Shown: positions 53,848-63,345 of the stretch, in pieces | How positions within the stretch are numbered: position 1 is the first letter of the stretch | How the letters are laid out: each line of letters begins with the position of its first letter | NCBI RefSeq assembly: GCF_900129345.1 | Contig: NZ_FQVK01000009.1 | Coordinates: forward strand, 1-64,000 | DNA length: 64,000 nucleotides | Reading direction: 5' to 3' | Source of the DNA: Ruegeria intermedia | Lineage (GTDB): Bacteria > Pseudomonadota > Alphaproteobacteria > Rhodobacterales > Rhodobacteraceae | Notes under the pieces: generated by a model | Database searches by the model: none | What the model was told of the DNA's origin: nothing | What the model saw: only the letters and a program-made list of their open reading frames with translations | Translations under genes and position numbers: made by a program

Positions 53848-55058
53848 CCGGTGGCGCGCTCCCGTTCCTGCGACAGCAGGGCATCGACGCGGCCGGTCAC
53901 ATAGTCCAGCCCGTCCAGAAGGCCCGCGCGGATCGCCTGCGATGGCAGCGGCTGGTTCGGCAGGTCGCGGATGGCGGCGATCATCGCCTGGGGCGTCAAT
54001 CCATCGCGGGTTTCGTCCAGCATGCGGACCAGGCCCAGGTCTTCGGCGCGCGAGGCGCGGATCCATTGTTCCAGCCGCGGCGTGGTGCGCGGAACGATCA
54101 CCGCGCGTTTGTCAAACGACAACACCTCGCAGAAGGTGTTGTAGCCGCCCATGCAGACCACCCCCGCCGCACCCGCGAACAGGGTCTCGATCTGCGATTC
54201 GAACCCCACCGCCGTCACCCGCCCGTTCAGGGCCGCGACACGGGCTTCGAAGTCGTCGCGCAACTCGCCCGACAGGAAGGGGCCATAGACCAGCACGGCG
54301 CGCGGCGACAGGTCTGGGTCCTGCTCGTAGGCCGACAGCACAAGGTTGACCATGGCCTTGCCATCCCCTCCGCCGCCGGGCGTGATCAGGATGTAGGGCT
54401 GATCCGGCGGAGTGCCGAGCGGTCCCAGATCGCGGCGCAGATAGCCGGTCCAGTGAATGCGGGCCTGGGTCGCCGGGCTGAGCGGCAGACCCCGGGTCGG
54501 GTCATAGACCGAACGCAGACCATAGACCCAGATTTCGTGGTAGAATTTCTCGGTCGTGGCAACGGCATCCTTGCGGGCCCATTCGGCGGCCAGAACTTCG
54601 GGTTCATCAAGTACGTCGCGCAGGCCCAGAACCAACTTGGCATGGCCGGTTTCGTGCAGGTGTTCAAGCGTCGGCAGCAGTTCGCCGCGGAACCCGGTGG
54701 GCTCTTTGTCGACGATCAGAACGTCGGGGTCGAACTGGCGCACGGCGGTCTGGATCAGGCCTGACCGCAATTCGGTCACTTCGTCGATGCCCATGCCGAT
54801 GGTCTGCGCCGCATAGGAGCCATCCGCGCGTTTGGTCACGCCGGGCAGGCGCACATGGTCGACGCGTCGTGGAAAGGTGAACCGGCCGGCGACCGGGGAT
54901 CCGGTCAGGATCAGCGCCGAGGCCTGCGGATCGGCCTGGGTGATCGCGGATGCCAGAGCGCGCGAACGTCTGAGATGGCCCAGACCGAACGTGTCGTGGC
55001 TGTAGAACAGGATGCGCGGCGCGCGGCCGGTGATTTGGTCTTTTGTGCCTAGGCCCAT
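53844..55058 (-). CDS. MurG-like glycosyltransferase family protein
   Basis: 404-residue GT-B protein, first gene of the cluster. It has ILFYSHDTFGLGHLRRSRAL near the start, ITPGGGGDGKAMV, and the donor region VCMGGYNTFCEVLSFDKRAVIVPR. It resembles the GT at 49804 (GHLxRA and GYNT motifs), so the two may act in successive steps. Start 55058 (MGLGTKDQITG) follows GAAGG. The frame stays open for 48 further codons of uncertain status. Confidence 0.78.
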   Translation of the reverse strand: MGLGTKDQITGRAPRILFYSHDTFGLGHLRRSRALASAITQADPQASALILTGSPVAGRFTFPRRVDHVRLPGVTKRADGSYAAQTIGMGIDEVTELRSGLIQTAVRQFDPDVLIVDKEPTGFRGELLPTLEHLHETGHAKLVLGLRDVLDEPEVLAAEWARKDAVATTEKFYHEIWVYGLRSVYDPTRGLPLSPATQARIHWTGYLRRDLGPLGTPPDQPYILITPGGGGDGKAMVNLVLSAYEQDPDLSPRAVLVYGPFLSGELRDDFEARVAALNGRVTAVGFESQIETLFAGAAGVVCMGGYNTFCEVLSFDKRAVIVPRTTPRLEQWIRASRAEDLGLVRMLDETRDGLTPQAMIAAIRDLPNQPLPSQAIRAGLLDGLDYVTGRVDALLSQERERATG

Positions 55059-55420
55059 GCCTTCGCCCGTTTCATTGGTCTCGGTGCATTTTCCGCGCGT
55101 TCGCACCTGATAGCTTATCTTTTCCGGGTCCGCTTGCCAAAGGCGCTGTTTCAGCGCCGCAAATGCGTCAGGCATTGCGATTTGGCAACAGCCCTCGGGC
55201 ATCTGCCGACATGAACCCGAAACGTGTTTGCAGGCGCGGGATGGCCGGTTTCGGATGTGTTACTCGGATATCAGGCATTTGAAAATATGCCGGCCGTCAG
55301 GAATGTTGCAAAAAACACGCCACTACACGTTGTCGGGAAATCCCGGCCGGATGGTTTGAACAGGGCCGCGCGCGCCTGTAGGCTGCCGGACAGCCGAAAT
55401 GAAACTGGATGCCGAGCCCC
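55059..55420. other. 362-base divergent intergenic region
   Basis: Lies between the divergent glycosyltransferase and MscS genes and should hold both promoters. The leftward frame stays open to 55202, so part could be coding. An AT-richer stretch around 55268-55330 is the likeliest promoter zone. I see no clear palindromic operator, RNA gene or terminator. Confidence 0.4.
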
Positions 55421-57796
55421 ATGAATTTGACAGTTCTTGTCCGCGTGATGTGCCTGTGTTGGGCGATGATGGTCGCAGGTGCGATGCAGGCTTCGGCCCA
55501 GACCCCGCTGATTCCGGGGTATCCGACGGGGTCGGACGACCAGACCGGGACAAGCAGTGACTCGGACATTGCCGCCGCCATCCGCGCGGCGACCGAGGCG
55601 GGGGCCAGCGTCATCGTGATCGACAGTGCCGGAAATGTGGTGCCCTCGGGTGCAGGGGCCACCGCTCGGGCCGAGGACGCGCCGCATGATCCGATGTCGG
55701 AAAGCTCGCAGTTGATGAAGGCGCAGGAGCGCGTCGCCAAATTCAGCGAGGCCGTCCGGTCGCGGCTCGAGGCGTTGCCCTATTCGATCTTCGAGGTGCG
55801 ATACATCCTGGAACAGACCAGCCCCGACGGCCGGATCATGACCTATGTCGAGGTTCTGGGCTGGAACATCCTGTTCCTGCTGCTGGGCCGGTGGCTGTCG
55901 ATCGAACTGTACGGCAAGCGTTTTGCCCGACGGTGGGTCGTCGCCCGGATCAAGGAAAACCCGCAAGGGTATCGAGAAAAGATGCCGTTCCTGGTGTTCC
56001 GGTTCCTGATGGGAATCGGGGCCACCGTCTTTGCCATGCTGATGGCGCTGTTGGTGGGCTATCTGGTTTTCGGCGAGGCCGAGGATATTTCCATCCAGTT
56101 CACGATTACCGCGATCTTCACGGCCTTTTTCCTGTCGCGCACGGTTTCGGACCTGTGGCGGATGGTGTTGTCACCCTATCTCAGCCAATATCGCCTGCCG
56201 CCGTTTTCGGACCGGGACGCCAAGCGGCTGTACATCTGGGCCTCGGTGCTGGCGACCTACGACATCACCGCGGTTCTGTTTTCGACCTGGGTGGCGGATT
56301 TCGGCCTCAACTACAACGTCTATGCCATGGTCTATGGCACCCTGACCCTGATCGGGCTGGTCGGAAACATCCTGATGATCCTGTTCAATGCGCGGGCGAT
56401 CTCGAACGCGATCCGGGGCGGGCGCAGGCCGGACCAGGTGTCGTGGCTGCTGCGCTTCGTATCCTTCGGCTGGGCGCCGGTGCTGATTATCTACCTGGTG
56501 TTCAGCTGGTTCAAGCTGGCGGTGGATCTGGTTCTGGAAACCGAGGATTCGATTCCGATCGTGGCCAGCAGCTATCTGATCTTCATGTCCGTGGTCATCG
56601 CCTATGGGGCCATGAATTATGTTCTGGAACGGTATTTCGACCGCAATCGCCAGATCGAGGCGATGAACGCCGAGGCCGACACGGATGATGAGGCGCGGCA
56701 GACTTCGGAAACGCCCGAGGCCGAGCAGCGGCGCCACGCGCTGGTCACCTACGAGGATCTGGCCCGGCGCGTGGCCGGCATTCTGGCCTTCGTGGTCGGC
56801 ATCTATGCGCTGGTGGTGATCTGGAACCCAGATGCCAGTTGGAGCGAGGATCTGCCCGTCGGACGCGCGCTGGACGTGATGGTGATCCTGTTCATCGGAT
56901 ATATCCTGTTCCATTTCTTCCGCATCTGGATCGACACGAAAATCGCCGAAGAGGTCGAGGATGGTGGCGGTCAGGCCGAATTGGGCGACGAGGGCGGCGA
57001 AAGCGGTCAGAGCCGGCTGGCAACACTGCTTCCGCTGTTCCGTGGCGCCATTCTGGCCATTGTGGTGGTCTCGATCGGTTTGATTGCCCTGATGGAGGTC
57101 GGCATCAATGTCAGCCCGTTGTTTGCCGGTGCCGGTGTCGTCGGTCTGGCGGTGGGCTTTGGGGCGCAGACGCTGGTGCGGGACATCTTTTCGGGCGCGT
57201 TCTTTCTGTTGGATGATGCGTTCCGCAAGGGCGAATACGTTGATATCGGCGACGTGAAGGGGACGGTTGAAAAGATCTCGGTCCGGTCGATGCAACTGCG
57301 CCACCATCTTGGGGCGCTGAACACCATTCCCTTCGGCGAGATCAAGGTGCTGACCAACTATTCCCGCGACTGGGTCATCATGAAGTTGCCGCTGCGGGTG
57401 ACCTATGACACCGATGTCGAAAAGGTGCGCAAGCTGATCAAGAAGCTGGGGCAGGAATTGCTGAGCGACCCGGTGATCGGCGACAATTTCATCCAGCCTC
57501 TCAAATCGCAGGGCGTGATCGAGATGCAGGATTCCGCGATGATCATCCGGGTCAAGTTCATGACCAAGCCGGGCGATCAATGGTTGGTGCGCAAGCGGGT
57601 CTATCAGGAGATCAGGGAACTGTTCGCGCGCGAAGGCATCAAGTTCGCCCACCGCGAAGTCACGGTGCGACTGGCCGATGGCAAGGAGGCCGGCGACCTG
57701 ACGCCGCAGCAGCGCGAGGCGGTGACCGGTGCGGTTCAGGCCGCGATCGACGAAGACTATCTGGATGATATCGGACCGGGCGGCGACGATCGCTGA
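55421..57796 (+). CDS. MscS-family mechanosensitive ion channel (multi-domain)
   Basis: 791-residue large MscS-type channel, expected to release solutes on hypo-osmotic shock. A signal peptide (MNLTVLVRVMCLCWAMMVAG, to about QASAQ) is followed by a periplasmic segment (30-140) and several membrane helices. The conserved pore/beta domain near 570-690 has SPLFAGAGVVGLAVGFGAQT and FPFGEIKVLTN-like NTIPFGEIKVLTNYSRDW. A C-terminal cytoplasmic domain ends acidic. An in-frame ATG four codons earlier (55409) is possible. It stands alone, convergent with the ABC operon. Confidence 0.88.
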   Translation: MNLTVLVRVMCLCWAMMVAGAMQASAQTPLIPGYPTGSDDQTGTSSDSDIAAAIRAATEAGASVIVIDSAGNVVPSGAGATARAEDAPHDPMSESSQLMKAQERVAKFSEAVRSRLEALPYSIFEVRYILEQTSPDGRIMTYVEVLGWNILFLLLGRWLSIELYGKRFARRWVVARIKENPQGYREKMPFLVFRFLMGIGATVFAMLMALLVGYLVFGEAEDISIQFTITAIFTAFFLSRTVSDLWRMVLSPYLSQYRLPPFSDRDAKRLYIWASVLATYDITAVLFSTWVADFGLNYNVYAMVYGTLTLIGLVGNILMILFNARAISNAIRGGRRPDQVSWLLRFVSFGWAPVLIIYLVFSWFKLAVDLVLETEDSIPIVASSYLIFMSVVIAYGAMNYVLERYFDRNRQIEAMNAEADTDDEARQTSETPEAEQRRHALVTYEDLARRVAGILAFVVGIYALVVIWNPDASWSEDLPVGRALDVMVILFIGYILFHFFRIWIDTKIAEEVEDGGGQAELGDEGGESGQSRLATLLPLFRGAILAIVVVSIGLIALMEVGINVSPLFAGAGVVGLAVGFGAQTLVRDIFSGAFFLLDDAFRKGEYVDIGDVKGTVEKISVRSMQLRHHLGALNTIPFGEIKVLTNYSRDWVIMKLPLRVTYDTDVEKVRKLIKKLGQELLSDPVIGDNFIQPLKSQGVIEMQDSAMIIRVKFMTKPGDQWLVRKRVYQEIRELFAREGIKFAHREVTVRLADGKEAGDLTPQQREAVTGAVQAAIDEDYLDDIGPGGDDR

Positions 57797-57861
57797 CCAA
57801 GCGGCTCCCGCCCCCTCGGCCCGGCGTCTTTTAAGAGACACCGCCGAGGCGTTGGGCCGGG

Positions 57862-57878
57862 CCGCGCGTGCCGCGCGG
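57862..57878. terminator. Hairpin between convergent MscS and CoA-transferase genes
   Basis: CCGCGCG (57862-57868), TGC, CGCGCGG (57872-57878): a perfect 7-bp stem in the 96-base convergent gap. There is no T tract, so termination efficiency is uncertain. A second weak stem around TCTTTTAAGAGA (57828-57840) lies beside it. Confidence 0.45.
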
Positions 57879-57892
57879 CGGTCGCGCGTATG

Positions 57893-59242
57893 TCAGGACG
57901 GCTCCCACACGGGATCGGAGGTGCCCAGCCGGGACGCGGGCAGCGGCCAGCGCATGCCGGCTGGCCCCACGTTCAGTGCGGGCTTCAGGCGATGACCCGG
58001 CCCCCACCCCGATTGCTCGGTGTCTTGGGCATAGTCCGCAGGGGCGGGCTTGGTGATGTCTTCGGTGGTCTCGGTCTTGGCGAGGCTGGCCAGAAGTTCG
58101 GCCGTGCGGGCCAGCGACAGCCGGGCATCCATGATGGAACGGCCCAGGGTGGCCTCGGTCAGGGCCGAGAGGACGGCGGCGGCCATCAGGTAGCCGGTCG
58201 CGTGGTCCAAAGCCTGAACCGGCAGCGGGGTCGGTTTTTCAACCTTGGCCCACAGGCGGCCGGCATCGGCGATGCCCGCGCTCATCTGCACCAGGCTGTC
58301 GAACCCGCGCCGGGTCGCCCAAGGCCCCTGCCAGCCGTAGGCGTTCAGCGTGACCTCGATGCGGTTGGGGGCAATCGCGTCGCGTTTGGCCTTGTCGAGG
58401 CCCAGTGCGTCCAGCGCCCCCGGGCGATAGCCGTGCACGAACACGTCGGCTTGGGCGAGCAGCTCCTGCAGTCGATCCATTCCTGCCGGCGATTTCAGAT
58501 CCAGATAGGCACAGCGCTTGCCCAGTGAGATGTCGGGGATCACCCCGGGCTCGTCCCAGCCCGAAGGGTCGATCCGCAACACCTGCGCCCCGAACCCCGC
58601 CAGCGTCCGGGTCGAGACCGGCCCGGCCAGAACGCGGGTCAGGTCCAGAACCCGCAGCCCCGACAAGGGGCGGGCAGCGGTTGCCCGGGGCCGGTCGCGC
58701 AGAGTGATCCGGCGCGGACCGTGCCAGCCGATCAAGGGGTCGCGGGCGACGGCGCGGCCCTGCGGGTGGTCGAGCCACTCGGTGCGGCTGCGCATGGCTG
58801 CCGCAACGCCGCCCTCGGCCACGATCCGGGTTTCCAGGTCCGAGATCGACCAGCCGCGGATGGCCTGCGTCACCGCAGTGCGGTCGGCCGGGGTGCCCAG
58901 CACTCTGAGCGCGGCCGCCCGGTGATGCGGCAGGTTGGTGTGCAGCCGGATCCAGCCGTCGGCGGCCTGATAGTCGACGGCGATTGGATCCCAGAGGTTC
59001 GGCATTTCCCACCCGTCGGGTTTGAAGGAATACCCGAACCAGAGGGACGCCAGGCGCCGATCGACCGACACGGCCGGCGCCGTGGCGGCAAGGTTGGCGG
59101 CCTGCATGAACCGGGCAAGTTCGATCCCGACGGCGGCGAAGCTGGCAGTGGCCAGGTTCGAGACGGCAAAGGCGCTGGCAAGCGCACCGGTCCCGCTGAC
59201 CCGATAGGCCTCGGCCGGCGGAAGCGCCGCCAGCAGGCTCAT
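57893..59242 (-). CDS. CaiB/BaiF family CoA-transferase
   Basis: 449-residue family III CoA-transferase. The recognisable half starts at about residue 193 with SGLRVLDLTRVLAGPVSTRTLAGFGAQVLRID, then DLKSPAGMDRLQELLAQADVFVHGYRPGAL and GWQGPWATRRGFDSLVQMSAG. It has an atypical leading region of about 190 residues. The start overlaps the ABC permease gene stop (ATGA), so it is translationally coupled to the transporter. It may activate the imported substrate to a CoA thioester. Confidence 0.82.
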   Translation of the reverse strand: MSLLAALPPAEAYRVSGTGALASAFAVSNLATASFAAVGIELARFMQAANLAATAPAVSVDRRLASLWFGYSFKPDGWEMPNLWDPIAVDYQAADGWIRLHTNLPHHRAAALRVLGTPADRTAVTQAIRGWSISDLETRIVAEGGVAAAMRSRTEWLDHPQGRAVARDPLIGWHGPRRITLRDRPRATAARPLSGLRVLDLTRVLAGPVSTRTLAGFGAQVLRIDPSGWDEPGVIPDISLGKRCAYLDLKSPAGMDRLQELLAQADVFVHGYRPGALDALGLDKAKRDAIAPNRIEVTLNAYGWQGPWATRRGFDSLVQMSAGIADAGRLWAKVEKPTPLPVQALDHATGYLMAAAVLSALTEATLGRSIMDARLSLARTAELLASLAKTETTEDITKPAPADYAQDTEQSGWGPGHRLKPALNVGPAGMRWPLPASRLGTSDPVWEPS

Positions 59243-60393
59243 TGTTGATAGGGGTCCAGGCTGTCGCGCAGCCCGTCACCCAGGAAATTGAAGGCCAGCA
59301 CCACCACGATGATCGGCAGCATCGGGATGGCCGTCCATGGATAGATCTCGATCGAGGCAAGGTTCTGCGCGTCGTTCAGCATCACGCCCCAGCTGACCGC
59401 CGGTGCCCGCAGTCCGAGGCCGAGGAAGCTGAGCGCCGTTTCCCCCAGGATCATGGCCGGGATCGACAGTGTGGCCGAGGCAATCAGATGCGACATGAAG
59501 TTGGGCAGCAGATGCTTGCGGATCACCCGGCCAGAGCTGGCGCCCATCATCTCGGCGGCGCGCACATATTCCTCTTCGCGCAGCGACAGGAATTTGGCGC
59601 GCACGGAACGGGCCAGACCGGGCCAGTCGAGGATGCCGAGGATGATCGAGATGATGAAGAACACCGCCACCGGCGACCAGTTCGACGGCACCGCCGCCGA
59701 CAGCGCCAGCCAAAGGGGCAGTTCGGGCAGCGACCGCAGGATCTCGATCACGCGGTTGATGACCCAGTCGATCCGCCCGCCGAAATAGCCGGCCAGCGAT
59801 CCGAACAGGATGCCCAGGAAGAACGAGACCGAAATGCCGATCAGGCCCACCGTCAGCGACAGCTGCGCGCCATAGAGGATGCGGCTGAACACGTCGCGGC
59901 CCAGCCGGTCGGACCCCCACAGGAACAGGGTCGTGCCCTCGGGCGGGCAGAACAGATGCGTGTCGGTCGGGATCAACCCGGCCAGCTTGTATTCCGAACC
60001 CTCGCAGAAGAACCGGATCTTGCGCGGGTCGTCCGTGTCGGTCACGAATTTCCACTGGAAGGTTTCCAGATCGGCCTCGGCCACGGTCGGATAGACGAAG
60101 GGCCCGATGAACTCTCCGTCGTGGAACCAGTTTATCGATTGAGGCGGGGCGTACAGGTGTTCGCCGTTGCGGTCATTCGGCCCGTAGGGCGCAATGAACC
60201 CGGCAAAGGGCAGCATCAGGTAGCACAACAGCAGGAAGATGCCCGAGATCAGGCCCAGCCGGTGGGTCTTGAACTTGCGCCAGACCAGCACCCAGTTGGG
60301 GGCGTCCAGGTCCTTGCGCTCCAGCTCCTGCAGGGCGGCCTGCGGGTCGAAGGGGGCGTCATCGACATAGCGGCCATCGGGAAGTCTGCTCAT
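59239..60393 (-). CDS. Peptide-type ABC transporter permease (YejE-like)
   Basis: 384-residue inner-membrane permease. After an N-terminal helix (about 48-70) comes a roughly 100-residue periplasmic loop rich in Trp/Phe and Cys, typical of YejE. The transport domain follows, with EEYVRAAEMMGASSGRVIRKHLLPN as the EAA loop. It overlaps the YejB-like gene (ATGA). Confidence 0.9.
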   Translation of the reverse strand: MSRLPDGRYVDDAPFDPQAALQELERKDLDAPNWVLVWRKFKTHRLGLISGIFLLLCYLMLPFAGFIAPYGPNDRNGEHLYAPPQSINWFHDGEFIGPFVYPTVAEADLETFQWKFVTDTDDPRKIRFFCEGSEYKLAGLIPTDTHLFCPPEGTTLFLWGSDRLGRDVFSRILYGAQLSLTVGLIGISVSFFLGILFGSLAGYFGGRIDWVINRVIEILRSLPELPLWLALSAAVPSNWSPVAVFFIISIILGILDWPGLARSVRAKFLSLREEEYVRAAEMMGASSGRVIRKHLLPNFMSHLIASATLSIPAMILGETALSFLGLGLRAPAVSWGVMLNDAQNLASIEIYPWTAIPMLPIIVVVLAFNFLGDGLRDSLDPYQQ

Positions 60394-61418
60394 GCCTCAC
60401 GCCCTTCGTAGCGGATGCGCGGGTCAAGCATGACCAGCAGGATGTCGGATATCATGGTGCCGATCAGGGTCAGCAGGGCCACGAACATCAGGATGAAGGC
60501 CGACAGGAACTGGTCCTGTGTCTTCAGCGCCGTCAGCAGGGTGGGGCCGATGGTCTGCAAGCCCAGCACCACCGACACCAGAACCGAGCCCGACACCATC
60601 GAGGGCAGCAGGTTGCCGATATCGGCCACGAACGGGTTGAAGGCTACGCGCAGCGGGTATTTCGTCAGCATCCGCGACGGCGCCATGCCCTTGGCGATGG
60701 CGGTTTCGACATAGGGCTTGCCCAACTCGTCCAGCATGTTGGCGCGCAGGCGCTGCATCATCGCCGAGGCGCCCGAGGTCCCGATCACGAAAGTGGGCAC
60801 GATCAGGTGCACCAGGATCGACTTCATTTTGTCCCAGCTCATCGGCTGGCCTTCATAGACCGGGTCCATCAACCCGCCGATGGGCAGGTTGAAATAGCGG
60901 TGGCCGTAATAGAACAGGATCAGCGCCAGCAGAAAGTTGGGCGTGGCCAGCCCCAGATAGCCCACGAAAGCGGTCGTGTAATCGACCCAGGTCCGGGACT
61001 TGGCCGCCGCCATCACGCCCAGCGGCAGGGCCACCGCATAGACGAACAGGATGGCGGCCAGGTTCACCACGACCGTCAGCCACAGCGTATCACCCACGAT
61101 CTCGGCCACGGGGCGGTCGAATTCGAAGGACCAGCCATAGTTGCCTTGCAACAGCCCTTCGAACCCGTGCGGGCCGGGGAAGAACCCCATCCAGATCAGG
61201 TATTGTTGCCACATCGGCCGGTCCAGCGCATATTCTTTGCGCAGGAACTCGGCCTTGGCCACGCCCGCCGACTGCCCCGAGGCCTGCAACTCCGCGATCT
61301 GGTTGCTGAGATAGTCGCCCGGCGGCAGGTTGATGATCACGAAGATCATCACCGACACCACCAGAAGCGTCAGCAGCATCGTGAAAAAGCGATACACCGC
61401 ATAGCGGAGCATGATCAT
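60390..61418 (-). CDS. Peptide-type ABC transporter permease (YejB-like)
   Basis: 342-residue permease of the DppB/YejB family. An N-terminal helix (YRFFTMLLTLLVVSVMIFVIIN) is followed by the periplasmic loop with GLLQGNYGWSF and the EAA-like loop ELGKPYVETAIAKGMAPSRML. It pairs with the downstream YejE-like permease. An ATG two codons later is an alternative start. It follows the binding-protein gene by 13 bases. Confidence 0.9.
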   Translation of the reverse strand: MIMLRYAVYRFFTMLLTLLVVSVMIFVIINLPPGDYLSNQIAELQASGQSAGVAKAEFLRKEYALDRPMWQQYLIWMGFFPGPHGFEGLLQGNYGWSFEFDRPVAEIVGDTLWLTVVVNLAAILFVYAVALPLGVMAAAKSRTWVDYTTAFVGYLGLATPNFLLALILFYYGHRYFNLPIGGLMDPVYEGQPMSWDKMKSILVHLIVPTFVIGTSGASAMMQRLRANMLDELGKPYVETAIAKGMAPSRMLTKYPLRVAFNPFVADIGNLLPSMVSGSVLVSVVLGLQTIGPTLLTALKTQDQFLSAFILMFVALLTLIGTMISDILLVMLDPRIRYEGREA

Positions 61419-61431
61419 CGGCCGGCCCCCG

Positions 61432-63345
61432 TCAGTCCGCGAAGAAGAATTCGTCGGGACGGTGCACCCCGAAATGCGCGCCCGGGTCCCAGGCCCACAT
61501 CGCCTGTTGCGGCACGTTGCGCAGACGGTTGGACACCACGATCGGTTGCGGTGCCCCGTTCAGGATGCCGATGGCATAGACCTGATCGGCGTGGATTTTC
61601 AGCATTTCTTCCCACGCGGCGCGGCGCTGGTCGTCGTCGGTGGCGACCTGCCAGTCGTGGGCCAGTTCCAGAAGGCGCTGCGCCTCGGGCAGATCGGGCG
61701 GCTCGCCGGAACCGCCGCCCGTCTGATAGTGCTGGCCCCATTTCGGCCAGGACAGGAACACCTGATCGGTGGGCGCCACGTACAGCGGCGAGGTATAGAC
61801 CTGCGGGATCCCGTTGTCCCATCCGTACCAGACCGAGGCCATCGTGTTTCCGGCAAACACCCGGTTGCGCAGAATGTCCCGGTCCAGCGGCCGCATCACC
61901 AGCTTGACGCCGATGTCGCGCCAGGTGTCGGTGACGATCTGCAGCGCGTTCTCGACCTCTTGCCGTTCGCCGGCGGTCTCGATCACCAGCTCCATCGGGC
62001 GGCCGTCGGGCAGCAGGCGAATGCCGTTCCTGTCGCGCTTGTCCAGCCCGGCCTCGTCCAGCAGGGCATTGGCCTGGTCGATATCGAACTGTGCCCAGGC
62101 CTGCGCGTTTTCTTCACTGTAGAAGGGCGAGGCCGGCAGCACCGACATGGCCGCCGGATGCGCCAGTTTGAAATACAGGGCCTGATTGATGGTCTGCCGG
62201 TCGATCGCCAGCGACAGCGCCCGGCGGACGCGCACATCGCGCAGCACGTTGCGCCAGACCTCGTCTTCATAGTTCAGATTGGGATAGATCGCGATCTGCG
62301 AGGCGACACCGGTCTTCCACAGAAAGGTCTTGTAGTTGCCCTGCGCCTCGCCCTTTTTCAAGATCGAGGCATCGCGGAAATCAAGCCCGCGACCCTGCAG
62401 ATCGGTCTCGCCGGCATTGGCCTTGGCCGCGACCAGGCCGGGGGCGACGATTTCCATCTCGACCACGTCGATATAGGGCAGTTGCACGCCCTTGGCGTCG
62501 ATGCGGTGATAATAGGGATTGCGTACGAAATTGTGCCGGATCTTCTTGCCCGAGCTGGCATTCAGCCAGGGCTGAAGCGTCGGCAGTTCGTGGTTGTCGT
62601 ACTTGTAGAGGTTGTCCAGCTTGTTGTGCAGCGCGGCCCAGCTTTTGACGCGGGCATCTTCCACCAGGAATGCAAGCTCTTCCTTGTCGGCGTATTTCTC
62701 GTGATAGCGTTTCAGGAACTCGGCCGGCCGATAGATGAAGGGCGGACGCGCCTGCGCCAGCGACTGAAGGAAGTTCGGGTTGGGATCTTCCCATTCATAG
62801 ATCACCGTCGTCTCATCAGGGAACGAGACCGTGGGAAATTTGCCCTCGACCCGCAGGAAATCGGGCGGACCCGAGGGGCTGAGCAGTTCGTTGTTGGCCA
62901 CGTCTTCCCACCAGTACCGGAAATCTTCAGACGTGAAAGGCGCGCCATTGGACCATTTGTGGCCCTTGCGCAGATGCAGCGTGAACTTGCGGTTGTCCTC
63001 GTTCTCGTAGCTGGCCAGCAGGTCGGGCACCAGATTGTAGTCGGCGTCATAACCCACCAACCGCGCATAGCCATAGACCACCATCTGACGGATGTCCTTG
63101 GACCGGGTGACCATGGTGCGCAGGGTGCCGCCCTGTTTGCCGAAGGCGCGGCCCTTGGCCTCGAGGTCGACGATCAGCGGCTCTTGCGGGATACGGTCCT
63201 GTATCGGTGGCAGGTTCCCGGCATCGACCTCGGTTTTCCAGAACGTGCTTTCCTGCAGATCAGGCAGGTTGTCCGCCTGAGCGGCAAGCCCGAAGGCAGA
63301 GGCCAGAACGGTGGCCAGCGTCAGCAATCGAGGGGTCTTAAACAT
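61432..63345 (-). CDS. ABC transporter substrate-binding protein, family 5 (YejA-like)
   Basis: 637-residue periplasmic binding protein with signal peptide MFKTPRLLTLATVLASAFGL (cleavage near AQA-DN) and family 5 features VVYGYARLVGYDADYNLVPDLLASYE and GHKWSNGAPFTSEDFRYWWED. Large family 5 proteins of about 600-640 residues with YejBE-type permeases import oligopeptides or similar compounds. Its start overlaps the 3' end of the ATPase gene by eight bases. Confidence 0.9.
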   Translation of the reverse strand: MFKTPRLLTLATVLASAFGLAAQADNLPDLQESTFWKTEVDAGNLPPIQDRIPQEPLIVDLEAKGRAFGKQGGTLRTMVTRSKDIRQMVVYGYARLVGYDADYNLVPDLLASYENEDNRKFTLHLRKGHKWSNGAPFTSEDFRYWWEDVANNELLSPSGPPDFLRVEGKFPTVSFPDETTVIYEWEDPNPNFLQSLAQARPPFIYRPAEFLKRYHEKYADKEELAFLVEDARVKSWAALHNKLDNLYKYDNHELPTLQPWLNASSGKKIRHNFVRNPYYHRIDAKGVQLPYIDVVEMEIVAPGLVAAKANAGETDLQGRGLDFRDASILKKGEAQGNYKTFLWKTGVASQIAIYPNLNYEDEVWRNVLRDVRVRRALSLAIDRQTINQALYFKLAHPAAMSVLPASPFYSEENAQAWAQFDIDQANALLDEAGLDKRDRNGIRLLPDGRPMELVIETAGERQEVENALQIVTDTWRDIGVKLVMRPLDRDILRNRVFAGNTMASVWYGWDNGIPQVYTSPLYVAPTDQVFLSWPKWGQHYQTGGGSGEPPDLPEAQRLLELAHDWQVATDDDQRRAAWEEMLKIHADQVYAIGILNGAPQPIVVSNRLRNVPQQAMWAWDPGAHFGVHRPDEFFFAD

